Below are positions 1 to 8,984 of a stretch of DNA of 64,000 bases, one piece after another (position 1 is the stretch's first letter; each line of letters opens with the position of its first letter). Origin of the DNA: Bordetella genomosp. 1 (GTDB lineage Bacteria > Pseudomonadota > Gammaproteobacteria > Burkholderiales > Burkholderiaceae_B); NCBI RefSeq assembly GCF_002261335.1, contig NZ_NEVL01000003.1:1178001-1242000 (forward strand). The letters are read 5' to 3'. A model generated the notes under the pieces. That model had not been told where the DNA came from. It worked only from the letters and a program-made list of their open reading frames with translations, and did no database searches. The translations under genes and the position numbers were made by a program.

Positions 1-432
1 ATGGCCTCGCGCTTCGGCCGCGTGGTCGCGGCGGTGCGCGAGAACGAACAGCGCGCCCAGCTGCTGGGCTACAACGCCAGCCTGTACAAGCTGGCCGCGT
101 TCACGCTGGGCGGCGCGCTGGCCGGCCTGGCCGGCATGCTCTACGCCAACTGGGGCGCCTTCGTCAGCCCCGGCGTCTTCGGCCTGTCGCAGTCGGCGCA
201 GATCATCATCTGGGTGATCGTCGGCGGCCGCGGCACGCTGATCGGCCCCATCATCGCCTGCGTGGCGCTGCAGGCCATGGTCACGCAACTGGGCGCGCAG
301 CACAGCGTCGACACCGGCCTCGTGCTGGGCGTCATCCTGATTCTCTTCGTGCTCCTGATCCCGCGCGGCCTGGCGCCGACGGTGGTCGATGCCGCACGCC
401 GTCTGTTTCGTTCGTCCAAGGAGCCGGCATGA
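1..432 (+). CDS. livM: LivM-type ABC permease, C-terminal part (cut by window edge)
   Basis: Inner-membrane permease subunit of a branched-chain amino acid/amide/urea-type ABC importer. The visible 143 residues are the family's C-terminal half: the cytoplasmic loop with a GRVVAAVRENEQRA-like EAA motif and LGYN, followed by about four hydrophobic spans. LivM proteins are normally 300-400 residues, so the gene starts left of the window and the ATG at base 1 is almost certainly internal. The stop overlaps the livG start as ATGA. The substrate is unknown; the linked amidase and AmiC/AmiR pair suggest an amide or related nitrogen compound (inference). Confidence 0.85.
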   Translation: MASRFGRVVAAVRENEQRAQLLGYNASLYKLAAFTLGGALAGLAGMLYANWGAFVSPGVFGLSQSAQIIIWVIVGGRGTLIGPIIACVALQAMVTQLGAQHSVDTGLVLGVILILFVLLIPRGLAPTVVDAARRLFRSSKEPA

Positions 433-1163
433 GCGAGCTGTTGTTGGAAACCCAGGGCCTGGGCGTGAGTTTCGGCGGCGTGCACGCCGTGCGGGCGGTC
501 GATTTCCGGCTGGACCGCGGCGAGGTGCGCTGCCTGATCGGCCCCAACGGCGCCGGCAAGAGCACGTTCTTCAAGATGCTGTCGGGCCAGTTGCGGCCGA
601 CGCGCGGCGAGATCCGCTTCAAGGGCCAGCCGCTGCGGGGCCTGGCCACGCACGAGGTGGCGCGCCTGGGCATCGGCATCAAGACCCAGGTGCCCAGCGT
701 CTTCGAAGGGCTGGACGTGCTCGAGAACCTGCGGCTGGCGGCGGCACGCCGCGCCGAGGGCGTCGCGAGCGAGATCGCCGCGCAGGTGCTGGCCGAGACC
801 GGGCTGGAGGCGGTGGCCCGCACGCCCGTCAATGCGCTGGCCCACGGCCAGCGCCAGTGGGTGGAGCTCGGCATGATCCTGGCCTCGCGGCCCGAGCTGG
901 TGCTGCTCGACGAGCCCGCCGCCGGCATGACGCACCAGGAGGTGCGCAAGACCGCCGAGCTGATCGCCGCCATCAATCGCCACAGCACCGTGGTGGTGGT
1001 CGAGCACGACATGGCGTTCATCCGCCTGATCGCCGGCCGCATCACCGTTTTCAACCAGGGCGAAGTGCTCGCCGAAGGCAGCTTCGACGACATCATGGCG
1101 CACGCCGACGTGCGCGCCGCCTATCTGGGCAAGCAAGGAGAGACACATGCTCCAGGCGCATGA
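429..1163 (+). CDS. livG: LivG-type ABC transporter ATPase
   Basis: Cytoplasmic ATP-binding subunit of the same importer, 244 residues, normal length. Walker A GPNGAGKST is at residues 38-46, and a Walker B of the form LVLLDEPAAGM is present. The ABC signature is divergent: AHGQRQ stands where LSxGQ is usual, as is common in LivG/UrtD proteins. The C-terminal FNQGEVLAEGSFDDI segment is typical of LivG. The start overlaps livM by 4 bp (ATGA), implying translational coupling, and its end overlaps livF by 17 bp. Confidence 0.9.
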   Translation: MSELLLETQGLGVSFGGVHAVRAVDFRLDRGEVRCLIGPNGAGKSTFFKMLSGQLRPTRGEIRFKGQPLRGLATHEVARLGIGIKTQVPSVFEGLDVLENLRLAAARRAEGVASEIAAQVLAETGLEAVARTPVNALAHGQRQWVELGMILASRPELVLLDEPAAGMTHQEVRKTAELIAAINRHSTVVVVEHDMAFIRLIAGRITVFNQGEVLAEGSFDDIMAHADVRAAYLGKQGETHAPGA

Positions 1164-1851
1164 GCTGAAGGCCGGCTACGGCCGCATTCCCGTGCTGCAC
1201 GGCGTGAGCTTCAGCATGGCCGCCGGCGAGTTCACCGGCATCCTTGGCCGCAACGGCATGGGCAAGACCACGCTGCTGCGCGCGCTGATGGGCGAACTGC
1301 CGCTCACCGGCGGCGAGCTGACGCTGGCCGACCGCCGGATCGGCACGCTGGCCCCGCATGCACGCGCACGCCAGGGCATCGGCTTCGTGCCGCAGGGCCG
1401 CCAGATCTTCCCGGCGCTGAGCGTGGCCGAGAACCTGCGCATGGGCTGCGTGAAGAACCTGCGCGAGGCCGACGCGCGCATCGCGTCGGTGCTGCAGGTG
1501 TTTCCGCGCCTGCAGAAGCTGCTGGACCGGCCCGGCGGCAGCCTGTCGGGCGGCGAACAGCAGTTGCTGGCGCTGGCCCGCTGCCTGTGCGGCGAACCGC
1601 GGCTCATGCTGCTGGACGAACCCACCGAGGGCATCCAGCCCTCGATCTGCGACGAGATCGTCGAAGCGCTGCAGACCCTGCGCGCCTCGCACGGGATCGC
1701 CATCCTGCTGGTCGAACAGGACATCGACTTCCTGTGCGCGCTGTCCGACCGCATCCTGGTGCTGGAGAAAGGCGAACTGATCGCCGACGTCGCCACCGCC
1801 AGCACGACACCCCAAGAGATCGCCCGGCGTTACGGCGGTCTGCAATCCTGA
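1147..1851 (+). CDS. livF: LivF-type ABC transporter ATPase
   Basis: Second ATPase of the importer, 234 residues, full length. Walker A GRNGMGKTT is at residues 34-42, followed by the canonical signature LSGGEQQ and Walker B LMLLDEPTEGIQPS. The Q-loop region VPQGRQIFPALSVAENL is the LivF/UrtE hallmark. A good ribosome-binding site (AAGGAG) lies just before the ATG, inside the end of livG. The amidase gene follows after 13 bp, so transport and hydrolysis are probably co-transcribed. Confidence 0.9.
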   Translation: MLQAHELKAGYGRIPVLHGVSFSMAAGEFTGILGRNGMGKTTLLRALMGELPLTGGELTLADRRIGTLAPHARARQGIGFVPQGRQIFPALSVAENLRMGCVKNLREADARIASVLQVFPRLQKLLDRPGGSLSGGEQQLLALARCLCGEPRLMLLDEPTEGIQPSICDEIVEALQTLRASHGIAILLVEQDIDFLCALSDRILVLEKGELIADVATASTTPQEIARRYGGLQS

Positions 1852-1864
1852 TACGGAATCCGAG

Positions 1865-3376
1865 ATGTCCCTTCCCCGTCCCACTCTGGAAGCGCTGGAC
1901 CAGGCCGCACGCCGCATCGGCCTGACCCTGGACGACGCCACGCTGCGCGCCTACGACAGCATTCTGGAGGCCACCTTTGCCGAGTACGACCAGGTCGACG
2001 CGCTGATCGACCAGCCGCCGGTGGTGCGCTATCCGCGCACGCCCGGCGTGCAGCCCGAAGACAATCCGCTCAACGCCTGGTATGTGCGCACCGAGATCGA
2101 CGGCCGCCCGGGCGGCCCGCTGGCGGGCAAGCGCGTGGTGCTCAAGGACAACGTCTGCCTGGCCGGCGTGCCCATGATGAACGGCGCGGCCACCCTGCGC
2201 GGCTACGTGCCCGACCAGGACGCCACGGTCGCGACCCGCATCCTGGACGCCGGCGGCCGCATCGTCGGCAAGGCCCACTGCGAGTACTTCTGCGTGTCGG
2301 GCAGCAGTCACACCAATGCCACCGGCCCGGTGCGCAATCCGCGCAACCCCGCGCATTCGGCGGGCGGCTCGTCGTCGGGCGCGGCGGCGCTGGTGGGCGC
2401 CGGCGAGGCCGACATGGCCATCGGCACCGACCAGGGCGGCTCGGTGCGGATTCCGGCTGCCTATTCCGGCATCTACGGCATGAAGCCCACCCACGGGCTC
2501 ATTCCCTACACCGGCATCATGCCGATCGAAATGACGCTGGACCACGCCGGCATCATGACCGCCAATGTGGCCGACAACGCCCTGCTGCTGGACGCCATCG
2601 CCGGCGCCGACGGCCTGGACCCGCGCCAGCAGGGCCTGCCGGCCGAGCGGCCTTCCTACTGCGAGGCGCTGGGCCTGCCGCTCAAGGGCCTGCGCATCGG
2701 CGTCGTGCCCGAGGGCTTCGGCTGGCACAACAGCGAGGCCGAGGTCGATGACGCGGTGCGCCAGGCCGCGGCCGAGCTGCGCGCGCTGGGCGCCGAGGTG
2801 ATCGAGCTGTCGGTGCCGCTGCACCGCAAGGGCCACGCCATCTGGACGCCGATCGCGGTCGAGGGCACGACCCAGCAGATGAAGGGCTACAACTACGGCA
2901 CCAACTGGAAGGGACTGTATGTCACCGGCCTGATGCAGGCGCAGCGCCACTGGCGCGACCATGCCGACGAGTTCCCGCACGACGTCAAGACCTGCCTGCT
3001 GGCCGGCGAATACTTCTACGCGCGCTACGGCGGCCAGTACTACGGCAAGGCACAAAACCTCGCGCGCCGCCTGCGCCAGGCCTATGATGATGCGTTGGCC
3101 CGTGTCGACATGCTGCTGATGCCCACGGTGCCCATGCGCGCGCCGCGCCTCATCGATGCCGACGCAGCGCCCGACCTCTTCGTGACCCGTGCCCTTGAGA
3201 TGAACGCCAACACCGCGCCCTTCGACGTCACCGGCCACCCGGCCATGTCCGTGCCCTGCGGCCTGCGCGACGGCCTGCCCGTCGGCATGATGCTGGTGGG
3301 CCGCCATTTCGACGAGGCCACGCTGTATCGCGCCGCCCACGCCTTCGAGCGCTCGCTCGACTGGACCTCGCTGTGA
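1865..3376 (+). CDS. amidase-signature (AS) family amidohydrolase
   Basis: Cytoplasmic hydrolase of the Ser-cisSer-Lys amidase class, 503 residues. The triad can be placed at Lys94 (VVLKDN), cis-Ser at about 169 (SAGGSSSG) and nucleophile Ser193 (GTDQGGSVRIP). AS enzymes cleave C-N bonds in amides, ureides or aryl amides; the exact substrate cannot be read from sequence. The position between the ABC importer and the AmiC/AmiR-like sensor pair suggests it hydrolyses the imported amide to acid plus ammonia. The stop overlaps the next start as GTGA. It is not a GatA context because no gatB or gatC is nearby. Confidence 0.85.
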   Translation: MSLPRPTLEALDQAARRIGLTLDDATLRAYDSILEATFAEYDQVDALIDQPPVVRYPRTPGVQPEDNPLNAWYVRTEIDGRPGGPLAGKRVVLKDNVCLAGVPMMNGAATLRGYVPDQDATVATRILDAGGRIVGKAHCEYFCVSGSSHTNATGPVRNPRNPAHSAGGSSSGAAALVGAGEADMAIGTDQGGSVRIPAAYSGIYGMKPTHGLIPYTGIMPIEMTLDHAGIMTANVADNALLLDAIAGADGLDPRQQGLPAERPSYCEALGLPLKGLRIGVVPEGFGWHNSEAEVDDAVRQAAAELRALGAEVIELSVPLHRKGHAIWTPIAVEGTTQQMKGYNYGTNWKGLYVTGLMQAQRHWRDHADEFPHDVKTCLLAGEYFYARYGGQYYGKAQNLARRLRQAYDDALARVDMLLMPTVPMRAPRLIDADAAPDLFVTRALEMNANTAPFDVTGHPAMSVPCGLRDGLPVGMMLVGRHFDEATLYRAAHAFERSLDWTSL

Positions 3377-4512
3377 ACACCGCCACGGGCCATCGCGTCG
3401 GGCTGCTGTTCTCCCACGAGAGCCTGACGGCGGCCACCGAGATCACCCAGGAAAACGCCACGCTGCTGGCGATCGACGAGGTCAATGCCGTGGGCGGCAT
3501 CGGCGGCGTGCCGCTGGTGCCGGTGAGCGCGCGCGTGGGTGCGCAGCCGCCGGACTATCGCCAGGCGGCCGAATGGCTGTGCGACCGCGAGCGCGTGCCG
3601 CTGATCTTCGGCACGCACATGTCCAGCACCCGCAAGGCCGTGCTGCCGGTGGTCGAAAGCCGCCGCGCGCTGCTGTTCTACGCCACGCTGTACGAGGGCT
3701 TCGAGTATTCGCCGTATTGCTTCTACGGCGGCTCGGTGCCCAACCAGAACTCGGTGCAACTGGCCAGCTACGTGATCCGCCACTTCGGCAACCGCGTGCT
3801 CTTCATCGGCGGCCAATACGTGTACCCGCGCGAGTCGAACCGCATCATGCGCGAGCTCTACGAGCAGGCCGGCGGCGAGGTGGTCGACGAGGTCTATCTG
3901 CCGCTGAACGCGCCCCAGGAAGACCTGGCGGAGGTACTCAAGCGGGCCGTGGCGCTGCGCCCGGACGCCATCTACTCGACCATGGTCGGCCGCGACATCG
4001 TCAAGCTGTACCGCGCCTACCGCGAGCTGGGCCTGGACCCGGCCCGCATGCCCATCGTCAGCCTCGCCACCAACGAGACCGACGTGGCCGCCCTCACCCC
4101 GGAGGAGGCCGAAGGCCACATCACCGCCGCGCCCTACTTCGCCTCGCTCGACACCGAACCGAGCCGCCGCTTTGCCCGGGCCTACCACGCCCGCTTCGGC
4201 GAGGACAGCCCGATCACGGCGGGCGCGGAAGCCGCCTATTCCCAGGTGCACCTCGTCGCCCAGGCGGCGCGGCGCGCCGGCGGCCTGGCCGTGCCCGACC
4301 TGGTGCAGGCGCTCGACGGCGCCCGGTTCGAGGCGCCGCAGGGCCTGGTCACGATCGACGGCGACACGCAGCATACCTCGCTGTGGCCGCGCATCGCGCG
4401 CATCGACGCGCAGCGCCGCTTCGAGATCATCTACGCCGCGCGTGCCGCGGTGCGGCCGGTGCCGTACCTCGTCGACCACGCGCTGGATCCTGAGGCCCTG
4501 GCGCTACCGTGA
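3373..4512 (+). CDS. amiC: AmiC-like cytoplasmic amide/ligand sensor (type I periplasmic-binding fold)
   Basis: A 379-residue two-lobed Leu/Ile/Val-binding-protein-type domain, close in length to Pseudomonas AmiC and UrtA/FmdD relatives. There is no signal peptide: the GTG start leads directly into the first beta strand (HRVGLLFSHESL), so it should be cytoplasmic. In the AmiC/AmiR paradigm the protein binds small amides and releases the antiterminator AmiR. The start overlaps the amidase stop by 4 bp and its end overlaps amiR by 4 bp (GTGA twice), keeping sensor and effector stoichiometric. Alternative: the solute-binding protein of the transporter, which the missing signal peptide argues against. 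Confidence 0.75.
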   Translation: MNTATGHRVGLLFSHESLTAATEITQENATLLAIDEVNAVGGIGGVPLVPVSARVGAQPPDYRQAAEWLCDRERVPLIFGTHMSSTRKAVLPVVESRRALLFYATLYEGFEYSPYCFYGGSVPNQNSVQLASYVIRHFGNRVLFIGGQYVYPRESNRIMRELYEQAGGEVVDEVYLPLNAPQEDLAEVLKRAVALRPDAIYSTMVGRDIVKLYRAYRELGLDPARMPIVSLATNETDVAALTPEEAEGHITAAPYFASLDTEPSRRFARAYHARFGEDSPITAGAEAAYSQVHLVAQAARRAGGLAVPDLVQALDGARFEAPQGLVTIDGDTQHTSLWPRIARIDAQRRFEIIYAARAAVRPVPYLVDHALDPEALALP

Positions 4513-5117
4513 CCGCCCCCCCGACCCGGCCCGGCCGCAGCACCACGGCGCTGCGCGAACTCAACGGCCTGCGCGTGCTGGTCCTGCACCCGCAGGACGC
4601 CGAGTCGCGCCTGTTGATGTCGCACCTCAAGCGCATCGGCTGCGTGCCGACCCAGCAATGGCCGCTGCCCGACACGCTCTGCACCGATGCCGACGTGGTC
4701 GTGCTGCCCATCGAGGAAGACCACCGCGACGCGATCCAGAAGCTGGCCGACGGCCTGAACGAGCTGAGCCCGCCGCTGGTCGGCATCGTGGAGTACGAAA
4801 ACCCGGCCACGCTGCAACTGGTGCTGCACAGCGGCTGCACCGGCGTCATCGAACGACCGATCCGCCCCTTCGGCCTGTTGACCCAGCTGTTGCTGGCGCG
4901 CACCGCCTGGCGCCAGCAGGCCGCCACGCTGGCCCACATGCGCAAGCTGGAAGGCCGCTATGCCGCGGTGAGCAAGGTCGCCACCGCCAAGACGCTCCTG
5001 ATCGCGCGCGAGGGCATCACCGAGCACGAAGCGCATCGTCGCATCCAGGGCCGCGCCATGGCCACGCGGTCCTCGCTCGAGGACGTGGCGCAAACCATCA
5101 TCAACGAACTTTCCTGA
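4509..5117 (+). CDS. amiR: AmiR/NasT-type ANTAR-domain antiterminator
   Basis: A 202-residue protein with an N-terminal receiver-like fold (LRVLVLHPQDAESRLL at about residues 18-33) and a C-terminal ANTAR RNA-binding helix bundle (residues about 145-200, with TAKTLLIAREGITEHEAHRRIQ). The usual phospho-acceptor position reads VVLPIEED, with proline in place of aspartate, so regulation is probably by AmiC binding rather than phosphorylation, as in Pseudomonas AmiR. It should act on a leader hairpin pair upstream of the operon, which lies outside the window. Confidence 0.8.
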   Translation: MTAPPTRPGRSTTALRELNGLRVLVLHPQDAESRLLMSHLKRIGCVPTQQWPLPDTLCTDADVVVLPIEEDHRDAIQKLADGLNELSPPLVGIVEYENPATLQLVLHSGCTGVIERPIRPFGLLTQLLLARTAWRQQAATLAHMRKLEGRYAAVSKVATAKTLLIAREGITEHEAHRRIQGRAMATRSSLEDVAQTIINELS

Positions 5118-5121
5118 TCCC

Positions 5122-6276
5122 ATGTCCGCCTTTTCCTTCCAGACTGTCCCTCACATTCTCGTCGAACCGGGCCTGGCTCGCCGCCTGGGCGCCCTGCTGC
5201 GCGAGCGCCACGCCGGCGCGCGCGCGGTGCTCGTCACCGACGCCTTCCTCCACCGCAGCGGCGCCCTGCAACCGGCGCTCGACAGCCTGGCCGCGGCCGG
5301 CTGGCAGACGCTGGTGATCGACGATGTGGTCGCCGATCCGCCGGAGGCCGTGGTGCAGGCGGCGGCCGAGCGCGCCCGCGCGTTCGACGCCGACGTGGTC
5401 GTCGGCTTCGGCGGCGGCTCGTCGATGGACGTGGCCAAGCTGGTGGCCGTGCTGTGCAAGAGCGAACAGCCGCTGTCGGCCATGTATGGCATCAACCAGG
5501 TCAGCGGCCAGCGCCTGCCGCTGATCCAGGTACCGACCACGGCCGGCACCGGCTCGGAGGTCACGCCGATCTCGATCGTGACCACGGGCGCCACCACCAA
5601 GAGCGGCGTGGTGGCGCCGCAGCTCTACGCCGACGCGGCCTACCTCGACGCCGAACTGACGGTGGGCCTGCCGCCGGCCGCCACCGCGGCCACCGGCGTG
5701 GACGCCATGGTGCACGCCATCGAGGCCTACACCAGCAAGCGCCTGAAGAATCCGCTGTCGGATCACCTGGCGATCCTGGCCCTGAAGCTGCTGAGCGCCA
5801 ACCTGCTGACCGTGTGCCGCGACGGCGCCAACCTGCAGGCGCGCTCCGACATGCTGCTGGGCGCCATGCTGGCCGGGCAGGCGTTCGCCAACGCGCCGGT
5901 AGGCGGCGTGCACGCGCTGGCCTATCCGGTGGGCGGCATCTTCCACGTGCCGCACGGGCTGTCGAACGCGCTGGTGCTGCCGGCCGTGCTGCATTTCAAC
6001 GCGCAGGCCGCGGCGCCCCTCTACGCAGAATTGGGCCAGGCCGTCGGCCTGCCCCCGGCCGCCGACGCCGCCAGCGGCGCGGCCACCTTCATCGCCTTCC
6101 TCGAAGACCTGATCCGCCAGGCCGACCTGCCGCAAGGCCTGCGCGCGGTCGGCATCGGCGAGGCCGACCTGCCGACCCTGGCCAGCTCGGCCATGGTGCA
6201 GCAGCGCCTGCTGATGAACAACCCGCTGCCGATCGACGAGGCACAGGCGCTGGCGATCTATCGGGCGGCGTATTGA
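5122..6276 (+). CDS. iron-containing (group III) alcohol dehydrogenase
   Basis: NAD(P)-dependent Fe-alcohol dehydrogenase family, 384 residues, full length. The nucleotide-binding GFGGGSSMDVAK is at residues 95-106 and PTTAGTGSE at 138-146. The metal ligands read as Asp194, His198 (DAMVHAIEAY), His264 (GGVHALAYPVGG) and His278 (FHVPHG). It begins 4 bp after amiR and appears to end the operon. It may reduce or oxidise an aldehyde/alcohol product of the amide pathway (inference). Maleylacetate reductase is a family alternative, but the intact metal ligands favour an alcohol dehydrogenase. Confidence 0.85.
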   Translation: MSAFSFQTVPHILVEPGLARRLGALLRERHAGARAVLVTDAFLHRSGALQPALDSLAAAGWQTLVIDDVVADPPEAVVQAAAERARAFDADVVVGFGGGSSMDVAKLVAVLCKSEQPLSAMYGINQVSGQRLPLIQVPTTAGTGSEVTPISIVTTGATTKSGVVAPQLYADAAYLDAELTVGLPPAATAATGVDAMVHAIEAYTSKRLKNPLSDHLAILALKLLSANLLTVCRDGANLQARSDMLLGAMLAGQAFANAPVGGVHALAYPVGGIFHVPHGLSNALVLPAVLHFNAQAAAPLYAELGQAVGLPPAADAASGAATFIAFLEDLIRQADLPQGLRAVGIGEADLPTLASSAMVQQRLLMNNPLPIDEAQALAIYRAAY

Positions 6277-6409
6277 GGGAGACGGCGGGTTGCATGAGGG
6301 CCCGTGAGGGCGGCTCATGCGGTCAGCCGGGCGGGAGGTTGCGCACTGCCGGACGGCCCTCCCGCTTCCGGTTCATGCTTGGCGCCGCGCGCTCACTTCC
6401 GGTCCTGTG

Positions 6410-8878
6410 TCAATGCTGCCAATCCGGCGCCACGTCGTGCCAGTAGCGCCGCCCCGTCTCTCGTTGGGCGCGCACCGACAGCCCCTGTGCGTTGGACTCG
6501 ACACGGATTGCGCCGTCGAGGTCGCTGCGCCACAGCTGCGCGCCCGCCTCGCGCCAGCGCGCCAGCACCGGCGCCGTCGGGTGGCGGTAGCGGTTGCGGT
6601 AGCCGGCCTGGAAGATCACGTGCGCCGCATGGGCCGCGGCGACCAGCTCCGGGCCCGAGGAGGTGCTGGAGCCATGGTGCGCGGCCACGACCACGTCGAG
6701 CGGCGCGAGCGCCTGGGCGAAGCGGGCCTCGTGCACGCGCGGCACGTCGCCCAGCAGCAGCACGGAATGATGCCGGCCGTCCACGCGCAACACGCAGCTG
6801 CGCGCATTGGTCGAGGTCGGGCCCAGCCCCGCGGGCGGGTGCAGAAAGGTGAAGCGCACGCCGTCGGTGGTCCAGGCCTGGCCGGCGACACACGGCGCGA
6901 TCTCCGCGGGCATCGGCGTCTCGACGGTGCCCAGCCGCTCGCCGCGCAGATGTTGCTGGTGATCGACCCAGCGCCGCAGATCGAACGAGGCGTAGGCCTG
7001 CGCCACCGGTTGCGCGCGCAACACCGCAATCGCGCCGCCGACGTGATCCAGGTCCGCGTGCGACAGCACCAGCGTATCGACGCTCCGCACGCCCAGGGCA
7101 CGCAGCGCCGGCACCACCATGCGCTCGCCCGCGTCCCAGCCGTCGAACGACATCGGCCCGGTGTCGTACAGCAGCACATGGCGCGCCGTGCGCAGGATCA
7201 CCGAGGTGCCCTGCCCCACGTCCACCGCCCACATCGACCAGTCGCCGTCGGCCGGCGCGGGCGCGCGCCACAGCACCAGGGGCGCCAGCGCCGCCCAGCC
7301 CCAGTGCCGCCCCGGCCAGCCGGGCCGCTGCAATGCCCACACCACGCCCGCCAGCGCGGCCAGCACCAGCGGCCACGGCGCCGCCGCAATGTGCACGCTG
7401 GCGTGCGGCAGCGCGCTGAGCCACTGCATGACGGCCATGACCGCGCGCGCCAGTCCATCCGCGGCGAGGCCGACCCACCGGGCGGGCGCCATCAGCGACG
7501 GCAGCGCCGCGCTCAGCGCCGCGAGCATCGCCACCAACAGCGCCAGTGGCGTCACGAACAGGCTCACGAGCGGGATCGCCACGGCGTTGGCGAACGGGGA
7601 GACCAGCGACAACTGCTGCGTCCACCAGGCCAGCAGCGGCACCATGCCCAGCGTGATGAGCCCCTGCGCCACGGCGAATCCACGCAGCGCGCGCCACAAC
7701 CGGCCCCAGCGCCCCTCTGCCGCCGGCCCGCCCGCGATCACGCCCATCAGGATCGCGATCGCGCCGAACGAGAGCCAGAACCCCGGCGCCAGCGGCGCCC
7801 AGGGGTCGAGCAGCACCACGACGCCCGCCGCCAGCGCCAGCGCGCGCCCGCGCGACAGCGGCAGGCGCAGGCACACCGCCACGCCGAGGGCCGCAAGTGT
7901 GAAGAAGGTGCGGCGCGTCGGCACGCTCCAGCCCGCCAGCAGCGCATAGGCGCCAGCGGCCAGCACGGCCGCCACCATCCCCGCGACGCTCGCCGGTATG
8001 CGTACGCACAGCGCGCGTCCGCGCCATCGCACCCGCCGCCACGCCTGGCTCACCGCCCAGCCGAACAGACCGGCGACCAGCCCCACGTGCAACCCGCTGA
8101 TGCTGACGAGATGGGTGATGCCGGTGCGGTTGAACAGATCCCAGTCGGGGCGCCCGATCCCGGCGCCGTCGCCGAGCGCCAGCGCGATCAGCAGCGGCCC
8201 CTGGCGCATTCCCGCGAGCGCCTCCTGCATGCGCGTGCGCGCGAGGTGGCGCAGCCGCTCGACCGCGACGCCCGCGCTTGCATACGGCGCGTCGTCCACC
8301 CGCTGGGGATGGCCGCGCACCGACGCCAGCATGCGCACGCCCGCGGCGAACCAGCGGCCCTCTTGGTCTGCTGTCCAGGGATTGAGCGTGGCGCGCGGCC
8401 GCCGCACCACCAGCGTCATGCGCCAGCGCTCGCCCGGCGCCGGCACGGGCAGCTCACGCGGGTCGCCCGGCAAGGCGCGCCAGGTGATCAGCGCCCGCGG
8501 CGGCAGGCCGAGCGGCCGGGCCGGCTCGACCTCGCCCATGAATCGCCACGTGCGCGCATCGCCTTGCGCCAGCGTCAGCACGCGCACCGAAGCCACCACG
8601 ATCTGCTGCTCCATCGCCGCCGGCACCCGCAGCGCCAGCCGCGGCGCCGCCTGCACCACCGCGTTGCTTGCGCCCGCAACCATGCCCCAGGCGCAGGCCA
8701 GCGCCAGCGCGAACGCCTCTCCGCGCGCGCCGCGCCAGCCCGACCAACGAGCGACCGATGCCAACCCCGAGAGCGCCGCCACGATGGCGGCGCCCACCGC
8801 CGCGTGCGTCAACGACGGCTGGAACTGCACCCACCCCGCCCCCGCCACCACCCCGCACATCAATCCCCTGCCGCGCAT
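6410..8878 (-). CDS. comEC: ComEC/Rec2 DNA-uptake channel protein
   Basis: Inner-membrane channel for single-stranded DNA entry during natural transformation, 822 residues, within the family range. An N-terminal DUF4131-like region (about 1-190) is followed by the multi-span Competence domain (about 220-500, with LVSISGLHVGLVAG) and a C-terminal metallo-beta-lactamase-fold domain with SHADLDHVGG at about residues 606-615, as in other Gram-negative ComEC proteins. It faces the amide operon tail to tail. No other competence gene is in the window, so competence cannot be concluded. Its start abuts repeat cluster A. Confidence 0.9.
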   Translation of the reverse strand: MRGRGLMCGVVAGAGWVQFQPSLTHAAVGAAIVAALSGLASVARWSGWRGARGEAFALALACAWGMVAGASNAVVQAAPRLALRVPAAMEQQIVVASVRVLTLAQGDARTWRFMGEVEPARPLGLPPRALITWRALPGDPRELPVPAPGERWRMTLVVRRPRATLNPWTADQEGRWFAAGVRMLASVRGHPQRVDDAPYASAGVAVERLRHLARTRMQEALAGMRQGPLLIALALGDGAGIGRPDWDLFNRTGITHLVSISGLHVGLVAGLFGWAVSQAWRRVRWRGRALCVRIPASVAGMVAAVLAAGAYALLAGWSVPTRRTFFTLAALGVAVCLRLPLSRGRALALAAGVVVLLDPWAPLAPGFWLSFGAIAILMGVIAGGPAAEGRWGRLWRALRGFAVAQGLITLGMVPLLAWWTQQLSLVSPFANAVAIPLVSLFVTPLALLVAMLAALSAALPSLMAPARWVGLAADGLARAVMAVMQWLSALPHASVHIAAAPWPLVLAALAGVVWALQRPGWPGRHWGWAALAPLVLWRAPAPADGDWSMWAVDVGQGTSVILRTARHVLLYDTGPMSFDGWDAGERMVVPALRALGVRSVDTLVLSHADLDHVGGAIAVLRAQPVAQAYASFDLRRWVDHQQHLRGERLGTVETPMPAEIAPCVAGQAWTTDGVRFTFLHPPAGLGPTSTNARSCVLRVDGRHHSVLLLGDVPRVHEARFAQALAPLDVVVAAHHGSSTSSGPELVAAAHAAHVIFQAGYRNRYRHPTAPVLARWREAGAQLWRSDLDGAIRVESNAQGLSVRAQRETGRRYWHDVAPDWQH

Positions 8879-8984
8879 GAAAGCCTCCCGGATCGCTCGT
8901 GCGGATCAGCAGCAGACTAACGACATTCCACGCCACGACAAGCCACCCGGGACAACACCGACACCCTCACTTCGCCCCTTGGAC

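Noticed and set aside
3373-4512. Periplasmic branched-chain amino acid binding protein (LivK)
   Set aside because: No signal peptide and direct coupling to an ANTAR protein; AmiC-like sensor fits better, though a dual role cannot be excluded.
6331-6365. Possible terminator (GCGGGAGG...CCTCCCGC) between the alcohol dehydrogenase and comEC
   Set aside because: Only 8 bp of stem with a 19-base loop and no T-run; too weak to call.
6317-8920. Long plus-strand open frame antisense to comEC
   Set aside because: Arginine/histidine/glutamine-rich product typical of antisense frames in GC-rich DNA; the minus-strand comEC has unmistakable domains.
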